The notes beneath the pieces are model-generated. The model saw only the letters and a list, made by a program, of their open reading frames with translations, was not told the DNA's origin and ran no database searches. From Bacteroidetes bacterium 43-93 (GTDB lineage: Bacteria; Bacteroidota; Bacteroidia; Chitinophagales; Chitinophagaceae), in assembly GCA_001897855.1 (NCBI GenBank), contig MKUO01000018.1, positions 351,463-415,462 on the forward strand: a DNA stretch of 64,000 nt, given 5' to 3'. Shown here in pieces: positions 16,932 through 24,125 of the stretch (its first letter is position 1; the number at the start of each line of letters is the position of its first letter). A program made the translations under genes and the position numbers.

Positions 16932-17177
16932 ATGAAGCAAACGACTCGAGAGCTACTGGTTACAACCAAGGTTGCCAACAACTGGCAAGACAACTTTGAA
17001 GAACAAGTAGAACATTTGATCAGTATCATCAGCCAGGTAGACAACGAAGAACACGTTGTATCAGCGTCAGAAACACTTGATGTGTATCATACCGCTAATA
17101 AGAAACCCCGTAAATCACGCCGGAAGAAGACAGTAGCCGATGCACGCCCTTTCGAGTTTCTCGTTTTCCGTAATTAA
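16932..17177 (+). CDS. Small hypothetical protein with basic tail
   Basis: 81 residues that I do not recognise. The first half is an amphipathic helical stretch (NNWQDNFEEQVEHLISIISQVDN). The second half is basic (NKKPRKSRRKKTVADARP) and ends in FEFLVFRN. No signal peptide or membrane segment is present. The basic tail suggests nucleic-acid or ribosome contact, but that is a guess. It converges with the DUF2461 gene, with 4 bases between the two stops. Confidence 0.55.
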   Translation: MKQTTRELLVTTKVANNWQDNFEEQVEHLISIISQVDNEEHVVSASETLDVYHTANKKPRKSRRKKTVADARPFEFLVFRN

Positions 17178-17181
17178 TTTT

Positions 17182-17838
17182 TTAGTCTAGTGCCCTGTTC
17201 AGGAAGTCAACCAATGGCTTCATTTGCGAGTACACTTTTTCTATTTGCTTCACACTATCTTTTGCCAGCACATCCTTATCGGCAATCGGCGTACTTACAA
17301 TAAAGCTTTTCATTTTCAAAAAATCTATCGCGGGATTATCAGCGGTATAGCCTTGCGGCAGCGTCTTTAATTGTTCGCCTTCCCATTTTGTAAACTGCTT
17401 TTTAAACGCGGGCTTGCCAATAATGCTTTTAAATTCTTCAAAATTATAGTCTATCTCCTGCCTCAGCTTTTTCAATATAGGAGCGTCAGGCATCCACATA
17501 CCGCCGGCAAGAAAACTTTTCCCGGGTTCTATATGCATATAATACCCTGCATCAGGCGCTTTGCGGCCTGCCCTGCTAAAGTATGCCCCAAAATGAGACT
17601 TATAAGGCGTCTTATCTTTAGAAAAACGAACATCCCTGAATATTCTAAAGATCGCGTCTTTAGCTTTATGATCTGCAATGGCCGGTTCCAGTTTGGTAAG
17701 CGCTGCCTGAACCGCTTCTACAAAATTTTCGAAATCGCCTTTTGCAGCTTCGTACTTCTTCCTGTTCTCATCAAACCATGCCTTGTTATTGTTCTTTTCA
17801 AGGTTGGTCAGAAAATCAATGGTTGCCTTTTGCAGCAT
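17182..17838 (-). CDS. DUF2461 (TIGR02453) family protein
   Basis: 218 residues. Family landmarks are FLTNLEKNNNKAWFDENRKKYE at the N terminus, RIFRDVRFSKDKTPYKSHFGAYF in the middle, GYYMHIEPG and GGMWMPDAPIL, and a C-terminal helical part. DUF2461 is widespread and uncharacterised; the conserved Arg/Lys/Asp cluster looks like a binding or catalytic site, but no reaction is established to my knowledge. It is a single gene convergent with the small gene at 16932. Confidence 0.85.
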   Translation of the reverse strand: MLQKATIDFLTNLEKNNNKAWFDENRKKYEAAKGDFENFVEAVQAALTKLEPAIADHKAKDAIFRIFRDVRFSKDKTPYKSHFGAYFSRAGRKAPDAGYYMHIEPGKSFLAGGMWMPDAPILKKLRQEIDYNFEEFKSIIGKPAFKKQFTKWEGEQLKTLPQGYTADNPAIDFLKMKSFIVSTPIADKDVLAKDSVKQIEKVYSQMKPLVDFLNRALD

Positions 17839-17962
17839 GTGATGGATGTTAATATTGTTTAAAAAAAATACCCGGGTACTAATTTAAAGCATATACCGTT
17901 TAGCTTTGATAACTGCCTATTAAATAACATATACAAGGGCAAATTGGTAGGGCAGTTTTAGT

Positions 17963-17970
17963 TACCTTTG
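17963..17970 (+). promoter_or_regulatory. Candidate -7 element upstream of dxr
   Basis: TACCTTTG matches TAnnTTTG and lies 44 bases before the dxr ATG. No TTTG occurs at the expected distance upstream, and a second TAnnTTTG-like site is at 17901, so the call is weak. Confidence 0.35.
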
Positions 17971-18014
17971 AGCCTGATTTATATTAATATATTTATATAC
18001 ACGTATAGCAGATA

Positions 18015-19181
18015 ATGACGAGACTGGCGATATTAGGCTCAACGGGGTCCATTGGTACACAGGCATTGGATGTAGTAGCGGCACACCCCAGCCTGTTTGA
18101 GGTAGAAGTATTAAGTGCACATAGCAACGACACATTACTGGCAGAGCAGGCAAGAAAATTTATGCCCAATGCCGTTATCATAACCGATGAGGCAAAGTAT
18201 GCAAGCCTCAAAAATGCTTTATCCGACCTTCCCATAAAAGTATTTGTGGGCACCGATGCGCTCAATGATGTAGTAAAATGGGAGTCTGTAGATACGGTGC
18301 TGGCTGCCATTGTAGGCATTGCCGGCTTGCCTTCTACCCTATCAGCAGTGCAGGCAGGCAAAAGGGTAGCCCTCGCCAATAAAGAAACGCTGGTAGTAGC
18401 CGGAGACCTGGTAATGCGCACCGCACAGGAAAGTGGCGCCGTTATTATCCCGGTAGATAGCGAGCACTCTGCCATATTTCAATGCCTGGTAGGTGAAGAC
18501 CCGGAGAAAGTCGAGAAAGTGATCCTGACAGCATCAGGAGGGCCATTCCTTGGTCGCAAGCCCAATTACCTGGTGAATGTAAAGGCCAGCCATGCGCTGC
18601 AGCATCCTAACTGGACGATGGGCGCCAAAATAACTATAGATAGCGCCACCCTGATGAACAAAGGGCTGGAAATGATAGAGGCTAAATGGTTATTCGGCCT
18701 GAAGAACGAACAGATTGAAGTGGTGGTACATCCGCAATCCATCATCCACTCTATGGTGCAGTTTGTAGATGGCTCTATTAAAGCACAGATGGGCCTGCCC
18801 GATATGAAGCTGCCCATACAATACGCCATTGCTTACCCGCAACGGATAGATAACAGCTACAAAAGGGTCGATTTCAGGGACTTCCAGAAACTAACGTTCG
18901 AGCAGCCCGACTATAAAACATTCCGCAACCTGGCTTTGGCAAAAGAAGCTATGTTCAGGGGCGGTAACATACCATGTGTTATGAATGCCGCCAACGAACT
19001 GGTGGTACACAGTTTCCTGCAAAACAAGATCAGCTTTATAGAAATGAGCGATGCTATAGAAACAGTGATGTCCAAAGTATCGTATATAGAGTATCCTACG
19101 CTGGAAGATTATAATAATTCTGACCATGAGGCCCGCATTTATGCCGCCGAGCTGGTAAAACACAGCCAACTATCACACTAA
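18015..19181 (+). CDS. dxr: 1-deoxy-D-xylulose 5-phosphate reductoisomerase
   Basis: 388 residues, the family norm. The NADPH motif GSTGSIGTQAL is at 8-18. LANKETLV, PVDSEHSAIFQ with the metal-binding acidic residues, TASGGPFLG, and MNKGLEMIEAKWLF are all present. It converts DXP to MEP, the committed step of the non-mevalonate isoprenoid pathway; dxs is at 56101. rseP follows after 20 bases, so the two may share a transcript. Confidence 0.97.
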   Translation: MTRLAILGSTGSIGTQALDVVAAHPSLFEVEVLSAHSNDTLLAEQARKFMPNAVIITDEAKYASLKNALSDLPIKVFVGTDALNDVVKWESVDTVLAAIVGIAGLPSTLSAVQAGKRVALANKETLVVAGDLVMRTAQESGAVIIPVDSEHSAIFQCLVGEDPEKVEKVILTASGGPFLGRKPNYLVNVKASHALQHPNWTMGAKITIDSATLMNKGLEMIEAKWLFGLKNEQIEVVVHPQSIIHSMVQFVDGSIKAQMGLPDMKLPIQYAIAYPQRIDNSYKRVDFRDFQKLTFEQPDYKTFRNLALAKEAMFRGGNIPCVMNAANELVVHSFLQNKISFIEMSDAIETVMSKVSYIEYPTLEDYNNSDHEARIYAAELVKHSQLSH

Positions 19182-19201
19182 ATATTATTTTTGCCACGTT
19201 T

Positions 19202-20593
19202 ATGATCTTGAATACCATATTTTTAATGTCAGGGGGCCTTACTCAGGCGCTTCAACTACTGGCTGCGCTATCCTTCCTGATACTATTGCACGAGTTCGGG
19301 CATTTCTTTTTCGCTCGCTTGTTTAAAACAAGGGTAGAAAAGTTTTACCTGTTCTTCGATTTCCTGTTTCCCTTTCCTGGCCTGCTTAATTTTTCATTGC
19401 TGAAGAAGAAGAAAGGTGATACGGAATATGGGCTTGGCTGGTTTCCGCTGGGCGGCTATGTAAAAATAGCAGGTATGGTAGATGAGAGCATGGATAAAGA
19501 AGCTATGAAACTACCACCGCAACCCTGGGAATATCGTTCTAAAAAAGCATGGCAGCGTTTATTCATTATGCTGGGTGGTATCATCATGAACGTGTTGGTA
19601 GCCATGGGCATCTACGCGGTGATATTTGGTGTATGGGGAGAGCAATACCTGCCAGCGCAAAATGCTACATACGGCATAGCAGTAGATAGCCTTGCAGAAA
19701 GTATAGGCCTGAAAAACGGCGATAAGATCATTGCTATACAAGGCAAGCCGGTAGAGCGGTTTGAAAGGATACCTTCTGAGATATTATACAGGCAGGCGCA
19801 AAGCATCACGGTAGAGCGCAGAAAAGAAGATAATACTACAGAGCAGGTGAACGTAACTGTACCACAAGGCACTATCCGCAATATGCTGAAGTCTTCAGGC
19901 AAAGCATTCATCCAGCCTCGTATTCCTTTCGTTATCGACCAGGTAACCTCCAAGAGCGAGGCAGAGAAGATGGGTATGAAGCCAAACGATAGCATCATAG
20001 CAGTAAACGGACAGCCGGTTATATTCTTCGATGAATTTGAGAAGGCTAAAAAAGCGAATATCGGCAAGCCGGTAGCTATTACCGTTGTAAGGAACGGCCA
20101 GCCTGTAACATTGAATGGAAAAGTGCCGGATAATAAAATAATAGGCGTAACCGCCAAAGCAGCCGATGCTTTTTTGAAAACAGCTGAAATAGAATATGGC
20201 CCGATTGCCGCAGTGGGTAAAGGTTTCACTTACACCTTCGAGCAGGTAGGCAATTACTGGAATCAATTGCGCATGATCTTTACTTCAAAAGAAATTAAAG
20301 CTTCTGAAAGCGTTGGTGGTATTGTTAGTTTCGGCAAAATGTTCTCGCCTGTTTTCGATTGGCTTAAGTTCCTGGAGCTTACGGCTTTTGTATCTATCAT
20401 CCTGGCTGTAATGAACCTGCTGCCCATACCGGGCCTTGACGGTGGGTATGTCATATTCCTGGTATACGAAATGATATCCGGCAGAAAGGTAAGCGAGAAA
20501 GTGATGGAACGCGCTACCAGCGTGGGCCTTGTACTACTGCTCGGCCTGATGCTTTATGCCAACGGGCTGGATATTTTCCGCCTGTTTAAATAA
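19202..20593 (+). CDS. rseP: RIP metalloprotease RseP (site-2 protease family)
   Basis: 463 residues. The zinc motif LLHEFGHFFFA (His30, Glu31, His34) lies in the first membrane segment. Two PDZ-like regions (about 150-310) follow, and the C-terminal membrane part has NLLPIPGLDGGY with the third metal ligand. The family cleaves membrane proteins such as anti-sigma factors within the inner membrane. It follows dxr closely, a frequent neighbourhood in bacteria. A probable terminator at 20618-20645 ends the unit. Confidence 0.94.
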   Translation: MILNTIFLMSGGLTQALQLLAALSFLILLHEFGHFFFARLFKTRVEKFYLFFDFLFPFPGLLNFSLLKKKKGDTEYGLGWFPLGGYVKIAGMVDESMDKEAMKLPPQPWEYRSKKAWQRLFIMLGGIIMNVLVAMGIYAVIFGVWGEQYLPAQNATYGIAVDSLAESIGLKNGDKIIAIQGKPVERFERIPSEILYRQAQSITVERRKEDNTTEQVNVTVPQGTIRNMLKSSGKAFIQPRIPFVIDQVTSKSEAEKMGMKPNDSIIAVNGQPVIFFDEFEKAKKANIGKPVAITVVRNGQPVTLNGKVPDNKIIGVTAKAADAFLKTAEIEYGPIAAVGKGFTYTFEQVGNYWNQLRMIFTSKEIKASESVGGIVSFGKMFSPVFDWLKFLELTAFVSIILAVMNLLPIPGLDGGYVIFLVYEMISGRKVSEKVMERATSVGLVLLLGLMLYANGLDIFRLFK

Positions 20594-20617
20594 CGATACT
20601 TATATCAAATTATAAAA

Positions 20618-20645
20618 GAAAGGGGCGCTTCAGGCGTCCTTTTGT
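20618..20645 (+). terminator. Likely terminator between convergent rseP and the deacetylase gene
   Basis: AAAGGGGCGC and GGCGTCCTTT form a stem with one bulge around a TTCA loop, with A and T tracts on either side. It sits 25 bases past the rseP stop and just before the end of the leftward gene, so it may serve both. Confidence 0.55.
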
Positions 20646-20649
20646 TTTA

Positions 20650-21552
20650 TTAACGGTAGATCTCTTTAGCCGCTTTAAAGGTATTACAGTGAGCAGTAAC
20701 AATATGTTTCACATCCGGAGAATAGCCACCACCCATAGCGACAGCAACCGGCAGTCCTCGCCTGTAACATTCGCTGAAAACAAACTCATCCCGGGCTTTG
20801 CAATCTGCAAGGCTTAGTTTCAGCTTGCCAAATTTGTCTGTATCTAATACATCTACCCCGGAAAGGTAGCACACAAAGTCAGGACGGAAACTGTCCAGTA
20901 TGGCAACTAGATGCTCACTCAAAACAGATAAGTAAGTCAGCCCGTCGGTACCATCTGCCAGGCCTATATCTGCATTGCTTGTTTCCTTGCGGAAGGGATA
21001 ATTGTGCTGCCCATGCATACTAAATGTGTACACCCGGTCTTCATTTTTAAATATAGAGGCCGTACCGTTTCCCTGGTGTACATCCAGGTCTACAATGAGT
21101 ATTTTCCTGCAGATGTTATTGTGAAGAAGATAGTTGGCCGCTATAGCAAAATCATTCAGCAGGCAAAAGCCTTCGCCCCTGTCTGCGAAAGCATGATGTG
21201 TGCCACCCGCAACATTCAGCGCCACACCATACTGCATCGCATACATAGCACAGTCAATAGTTCCCTGCATAATGGTGATCTCCCTCTCTACCAGCGTTTC
21301 GGAAAGCGGGAAGCCAATAGCCCGCATTTCCTTATCTGTAAGCTGTAGATCCCTCATACGGCGCCAATAATCGGCATGATGCGTAAGCAGAATGGTATCT
21401 TCAGATGCAGGTACGGGAGCAAACAAATTCGCCTCTGTGATCACGCCTTCATACAACAACTGGCCGGGGATCAGCTCATATTTAAGCATAGGAAAGCGAT
21501 GCCCTTCGGGCAGCGGATGTGCGTATATGGGGTGGTAAGCAATGCGGAGCAT
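20650..21552 (-). CDS. Histone-deacetylase-fold amidohydrolase
   Basis: 300 residues from ATG 21552 (MLRIAYHPIYAHPLPEGHRFPM). The catalytic region contains GGTHHAFADRGEGFCLLNDFA with the His pair and ILIVDLDVHQGNGTASIF with the zinc Asp/His. It is a bacterial class of acetyl- or amide-hydrolases such as acetylpolyamine or acetoin-utilisation-type deacetylases; the substrate is not readable. A 60-residue upstream in-frame extension is rejected because it runs into the tmRNA gene. It converges with rseP. Confidence 0.87.
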   Translation of the reverse strand: MLRIAYHPIYAHPLPEGHRFPMLKYELIPGQLLYEGVITEANLFAPVPASEDTILLTHHADYWRRMRDLQLTDKEMRAIGFPLSETLVEREITIMQGTIDCAMYAMQYGVALNVAGGTHHAFADRGEGFCLLNDFAIAANYLLHNNICRKILIVDLDVHQGNGTASIFKNEDRVYTFSMHGQHNYPFRKETSNADIGLADGTDGLTYLSVLSEHLVAILDSFRPDFVCYLSGVDVLDTDKFGKLKLSLADCKARDEFVFSECYRRGLPVAVAMGGGYSPDVKHIVTAHCNTFKAAKEIYR

Positions 21553-21599
21553 AGATAATTGGTGCCCTAATTTAACAATATTAAGAACCGATTGTTTTG

Positions 21600-21607
21600 T
21601 AACTTTG
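21600..21607 (+). promoter_or_regulatory. Candidate -7 element of ssrA
   Basis: TAACTTTG fits TAnnTTTG and lies 40 bases before the mature tmRNA 5' end. The -33 position is not a clear TTTG. Confidence 0.4.
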
Positions 21608-21647
21608 CATCGGCTCTTTGAAAGAAAACTTTTTCTGCAAATGCTTT

Positions 21648-22012
21648 GGGGCCGACCGGTTTTGACAGCATAGGGCAGGGTAAGTAAGCATGTCGTGCGT
21701 TGTGTAATTAGCACGTAAATCTGAATACCCAAATTTTGAATGGCGAATCTAACTTTGCCATGGCTGCCTAATTATTAATTAGACAACCATTTTGGCCGCT
21801 GAGGGCTTTGACCTGTTGACGCTCCGGCCGCCTAACTCAAACTTCAATAGGATAGTACATGCAGGCTGCGATGTGTGTATGAAAACAAAGCAGATAGGAA
21901 GGGTGTAGGTTTGTCCTGGTCCGGCACACTTCCGAAGATCAATCCCGGAATACACATGTAGAAAGCTTATCGGGCATATGTTTGGACGCGGGTTCGAATC
22001 CCGCCGGTTCCA
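21648..22012 (+). ncRNA. ssrA: Transfer-messenger RNA
   Basis: The 5' end GGGGCCGACCGGTTTTGACA and the 3' T-arm GCGGGTTCGAATCCCGC are classic. The acceptor stem closes as GGGGCCG (21648-21654) with CGGTTCC (22005-22011), including two G-U pairs, with discriminator A at 22012. CCA is not encoded. The length is about 365. The internal tag frame at 21742 codes GESNFAMAA followed by TAA. tmRNA with SmpB rescues stalled ribosomes and marks the products for proteolysis. A terminator follows at 22031. Confidence 0.96.
21742..21771 (+). other. tmRNA tag-peptide reading frame
   Basis: From GGC at 21742 the frame reads Gly-Glu-Ser-Asn-Phe-Ala-Met-Ala-Ala-stop. With the tRNA-borne alanine the predicted tag is AGESNFAMAA. 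The AMAA end replaces the common ALAA. The resume codon is inferred, not proven. Confidence 0.75.
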
Positions 22013-22030
22013 CAAAAAGAGTTTTTAAGA

Positions 22031-22063
22031 AGCCTTGAGATCACCAGATCTTGAGGCTTTTTT
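22031..22063 (+). terminator. Terminator of ssrA
   Basis: A 12-bp stem AGCCTTGAGATC (22031-22042) / GATCTTGAGGCT (22047-22058) includes two G-U pairs and an ACCA loop, then TTTTTT. It lies 18 bases past the tmRNA. Confidence 0.88.
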
Positions 22064-22219
22064 GTTTTTGGAGTGGGAATAGTCATCCTCAATATCATAT
22101 TTCCCTAGAGATTTACCCTTACAACTTCTGTCCCCCGCAACCGACAGGCTGCAACAGCGATAGCTGTATATTTGGTTAAGTACTCCATATTTGCTTATAC
22201 CAGTTGCCTACCTAACAAC

Positions 22220-22933
22220 TTACTTCATTCTTTCCATTAACTCGCGTCGATAAGTATTACCGATGGGTATGATGGCACCTCCCTCCATCTGCAGTTGGCC
22301 GCCGGTGAGCTTCCTGATCTTGCTGACAGATACAATGAACGACTTATGCACTCGTTGAAAAGTATGATGGTCTAGTTTTTGTTCGATTTCCGTAGTAGTG
22401 ATGGGGCTCAAGTATGTTTCTCTATCTGTATACAACTTGATATAGTTGCCATAACTCTGGATATAAATAATCTCATCACTGTAAACCCGGATCAGGCTAC
22501 TGTCTACTTTCAACACTACCGAAGAAGGTGTATCGCTATTGTTGTTAGCCGTAACAGGATGACCTGTCGGGGCCAGGCGCGAGAACGCGTTATCCAATGC
22601 CTGAATAAAACGTTGAAATTCGAATGGCTTCACTAGGTAATCAACTACCCTGTATTCGTAACTTTCAAGTGCATGCTTCTTATACGCTGTGGTTAAGATC
22701 ACTAGTGGAGGACTCGACAGAGCTTTTAGCATCTGTAAACCGTTGAGGCCAGGCATATTGATATCCAGGAACATAAGGTCTACCGGTTGCCTGTGCAAAT
22801 ACTCTAAAGCTTCTAAAGCATTATAGAACGATCCGGAAATATTGATATGCTTTAAATTTTGAAGATAGTGCCTGATAATGAGGTGTGCGCCCTCTTCGTC
22901 GTCAACGATGATACAACTTAGGTTTTTAATCAT
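22220..22933 (-). CDS. LytTR-family response regulator
   Basis: 237 residues from ATG 22933. The receiver domain has the acidic pair DD (11-12), phospho-acceptor in DLMFLDINMPG (Asp57), TTAYKKHALES and KPFEF. A C-terminal LytTR DNA-binding domain (about 135-237) shows VDSSLIRVYSDEIIYIQSYGNYIKLYT and FQRVHKSFIVSVSKI. It is the output half of the pair with the kinase, whose last codons overlap this start by 8 bases. The divergent outer-membrane receptor is a plausible target. It belongs to the ssrA-adjacent cassette. Confidence 0.92.
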   Translation of the reverse strand: MIKNLSCIIVDDEEGAHLIIRHYLQNLKHINISGSFYNALEALEYLHRQPVDLMFLDINMPGLNGLQMLKALSSPPLVILTTAYKKHALESYEYRVVDYLVKPFEFQRFIQALDNAFSRLAPTGHPVTANNNSDTPSSVVLKVDSSLIRVYSDEIIYIQSYGNYIKLYTDRETYLSPITTTEIEQKLDHHTFQRVHKSFIVSVSKIRKLTGGQLQMEGGAIIPIGNTYRRELMERMK

Positions 22934-23963
22934 GAGCAAGAGCGTTTAATTGAATGAACAATAGAATGCTAAATACCTCAGCATCTGATGAAATGGACAA
23001 TTCATATTTACCATCATAAAGCATTCTTAGGCGTTCGCGAACGTTTACTAACCCAAGGCCCATTGATGGTGCGGTCAGGTTTTGATCAGGCATAGAATTC
23101 CGGATCTGTAAAGACAATCGATCATTAACCACACTGAAATCTATTTTAACGAACCATTTGCGGGCTGTGGTCACACTGTGTTTAAAAGCATTCTCCACCA
23201 AGGTGATCAGAACCAGCGGGGCGATCTTATGTGCTTGTAAAGCTCGGATATCGTCTGAAACGACGAATTTAATCTCACACCTTTTGCCAATACGCTCTTT
23301 CTCCATCGCGATGTAATTCTCAATGAATTTCAATTCATCCGCAATACTGACAAGGTGTTTGGTACCGCTATCCAACTGATAGCGCATCAAACCAGAAAGT
23401 TTAAGTATGAGATCAGGCGTGCGGCCGGAATCGGTAAGACTTACAGCGTAAATATTATTGAGCATATTAAAAAAGAAATGTGGGTTCAGCTGTGCATGCA
23501 TAAACTTCAGATTAATTTCGCTCAATAACAGCTGTGCTTCATTCCTTTTTTGCAGTTCGCTCGAATATTGCCTGACTAAAAACAGGGATAACATGGTAAA
23601 GGTACTGATGATGCATAGAACAAAATGGTACAGCAAACCTTTAAATAAAGACTCACCATTCGCAAATATCTCGGGAGCGATCCAGTAATAATCCAACGCA
23701 AACAACATGGTTGAAACAATTAGTGTGGATATAAAAACCAGCGTGATGTAGGAAGTATAACGCTTCGTCAAAAATAAAGGAAATAGAACGCGTCGGTGAA
23801 GTTGAGCTTGCCCGTACAGCAGGGAGAAGAAGATTAGCCCTTTGATCAAATCCATGAACGTCTCCATCTTCATCCACTCATGCAGCATTGTCAGCGCGAA
23901 CATGGCAATGAAAATGATCAGTTCCTGGAAATTCCTGCTCTTATAAAACTTTAACGTAGCCAT
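22926..23963 (-). CDS. LytS/YehU-type sensor histidine kinase
   Basis: 345 residues from ATG 23963; the frame stays open to ATG 24068, but the added 35 residues look unlike a sensor N terminus and would leave only 57 bases to the divergent gene. Four hydrophobic segments occupy about residues 10-140. The His_kinase motif MHAQLNPHFFFNMLNNIYA carries the phospho-accepting His, and a HATPase with LVENAFKHSV and GLGLVNVRERL ends the protein. It phosphorylates the overlapping LytTR regulator. No extracellular ligand domain is present beyond short loops. Confidence 0.9.
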   Translation of the reverse strand: MATLKFYKSRNFQELIIFIAMFALTMLHEWMKMETFMDLIKGLIFFSLLYGQAQLHRRVLFPLFLTKRYTSYITLVFISTLIVSTMLFALDYYWIAPEIFANGESLFKGLLYHFVLCIISTFTMLSLFLVRQYSSELQKRNEAQLLLSEINLKFMHAQLNPHFFFNMLNNIYAVSLTDSGRTPDLILKLSGLMRYQLDSGTKHLVSIADELKFIENYIAMEKERIGKRCEIKFVVSDDIRALQAHKIAPLVLITLVENAFKHSVTTARKWFVKIDFSVVNDRLSLQIRNSMPDQNLTAPSMGLGLVNVRERLRMLYDGKYELSISSDAEVFSILLFIQLNALAHD

Positions 23964-24125
23964 AATAAGATCATTCTTAGCCTGGGAACCAAAAATCGAC
24001 CATTTGGGCACAAGTTCCAAAGTTTCATGACGAACGCATGTCGTCATGAAATGGTTAGGTTTGGTCATTATTTTTTGTGGAAGTTAGATGACAATTGGAG
24101 GTTTGCCCTTTAAGGTTCCAATCCC

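Noticed and set aside
21553-21732. N-terminal extension of the deacetylase-fold gene
   Set aside because: It runs into the tmRNA gene, and the family N terminus begins at ATG 21552.
21779-22015. A 78-residue minus-strand frame starting MWNRRDSNPRP
   Set aside because: It is the complement of the tmRNA T-arm and acceptor region, a well-known false gene.
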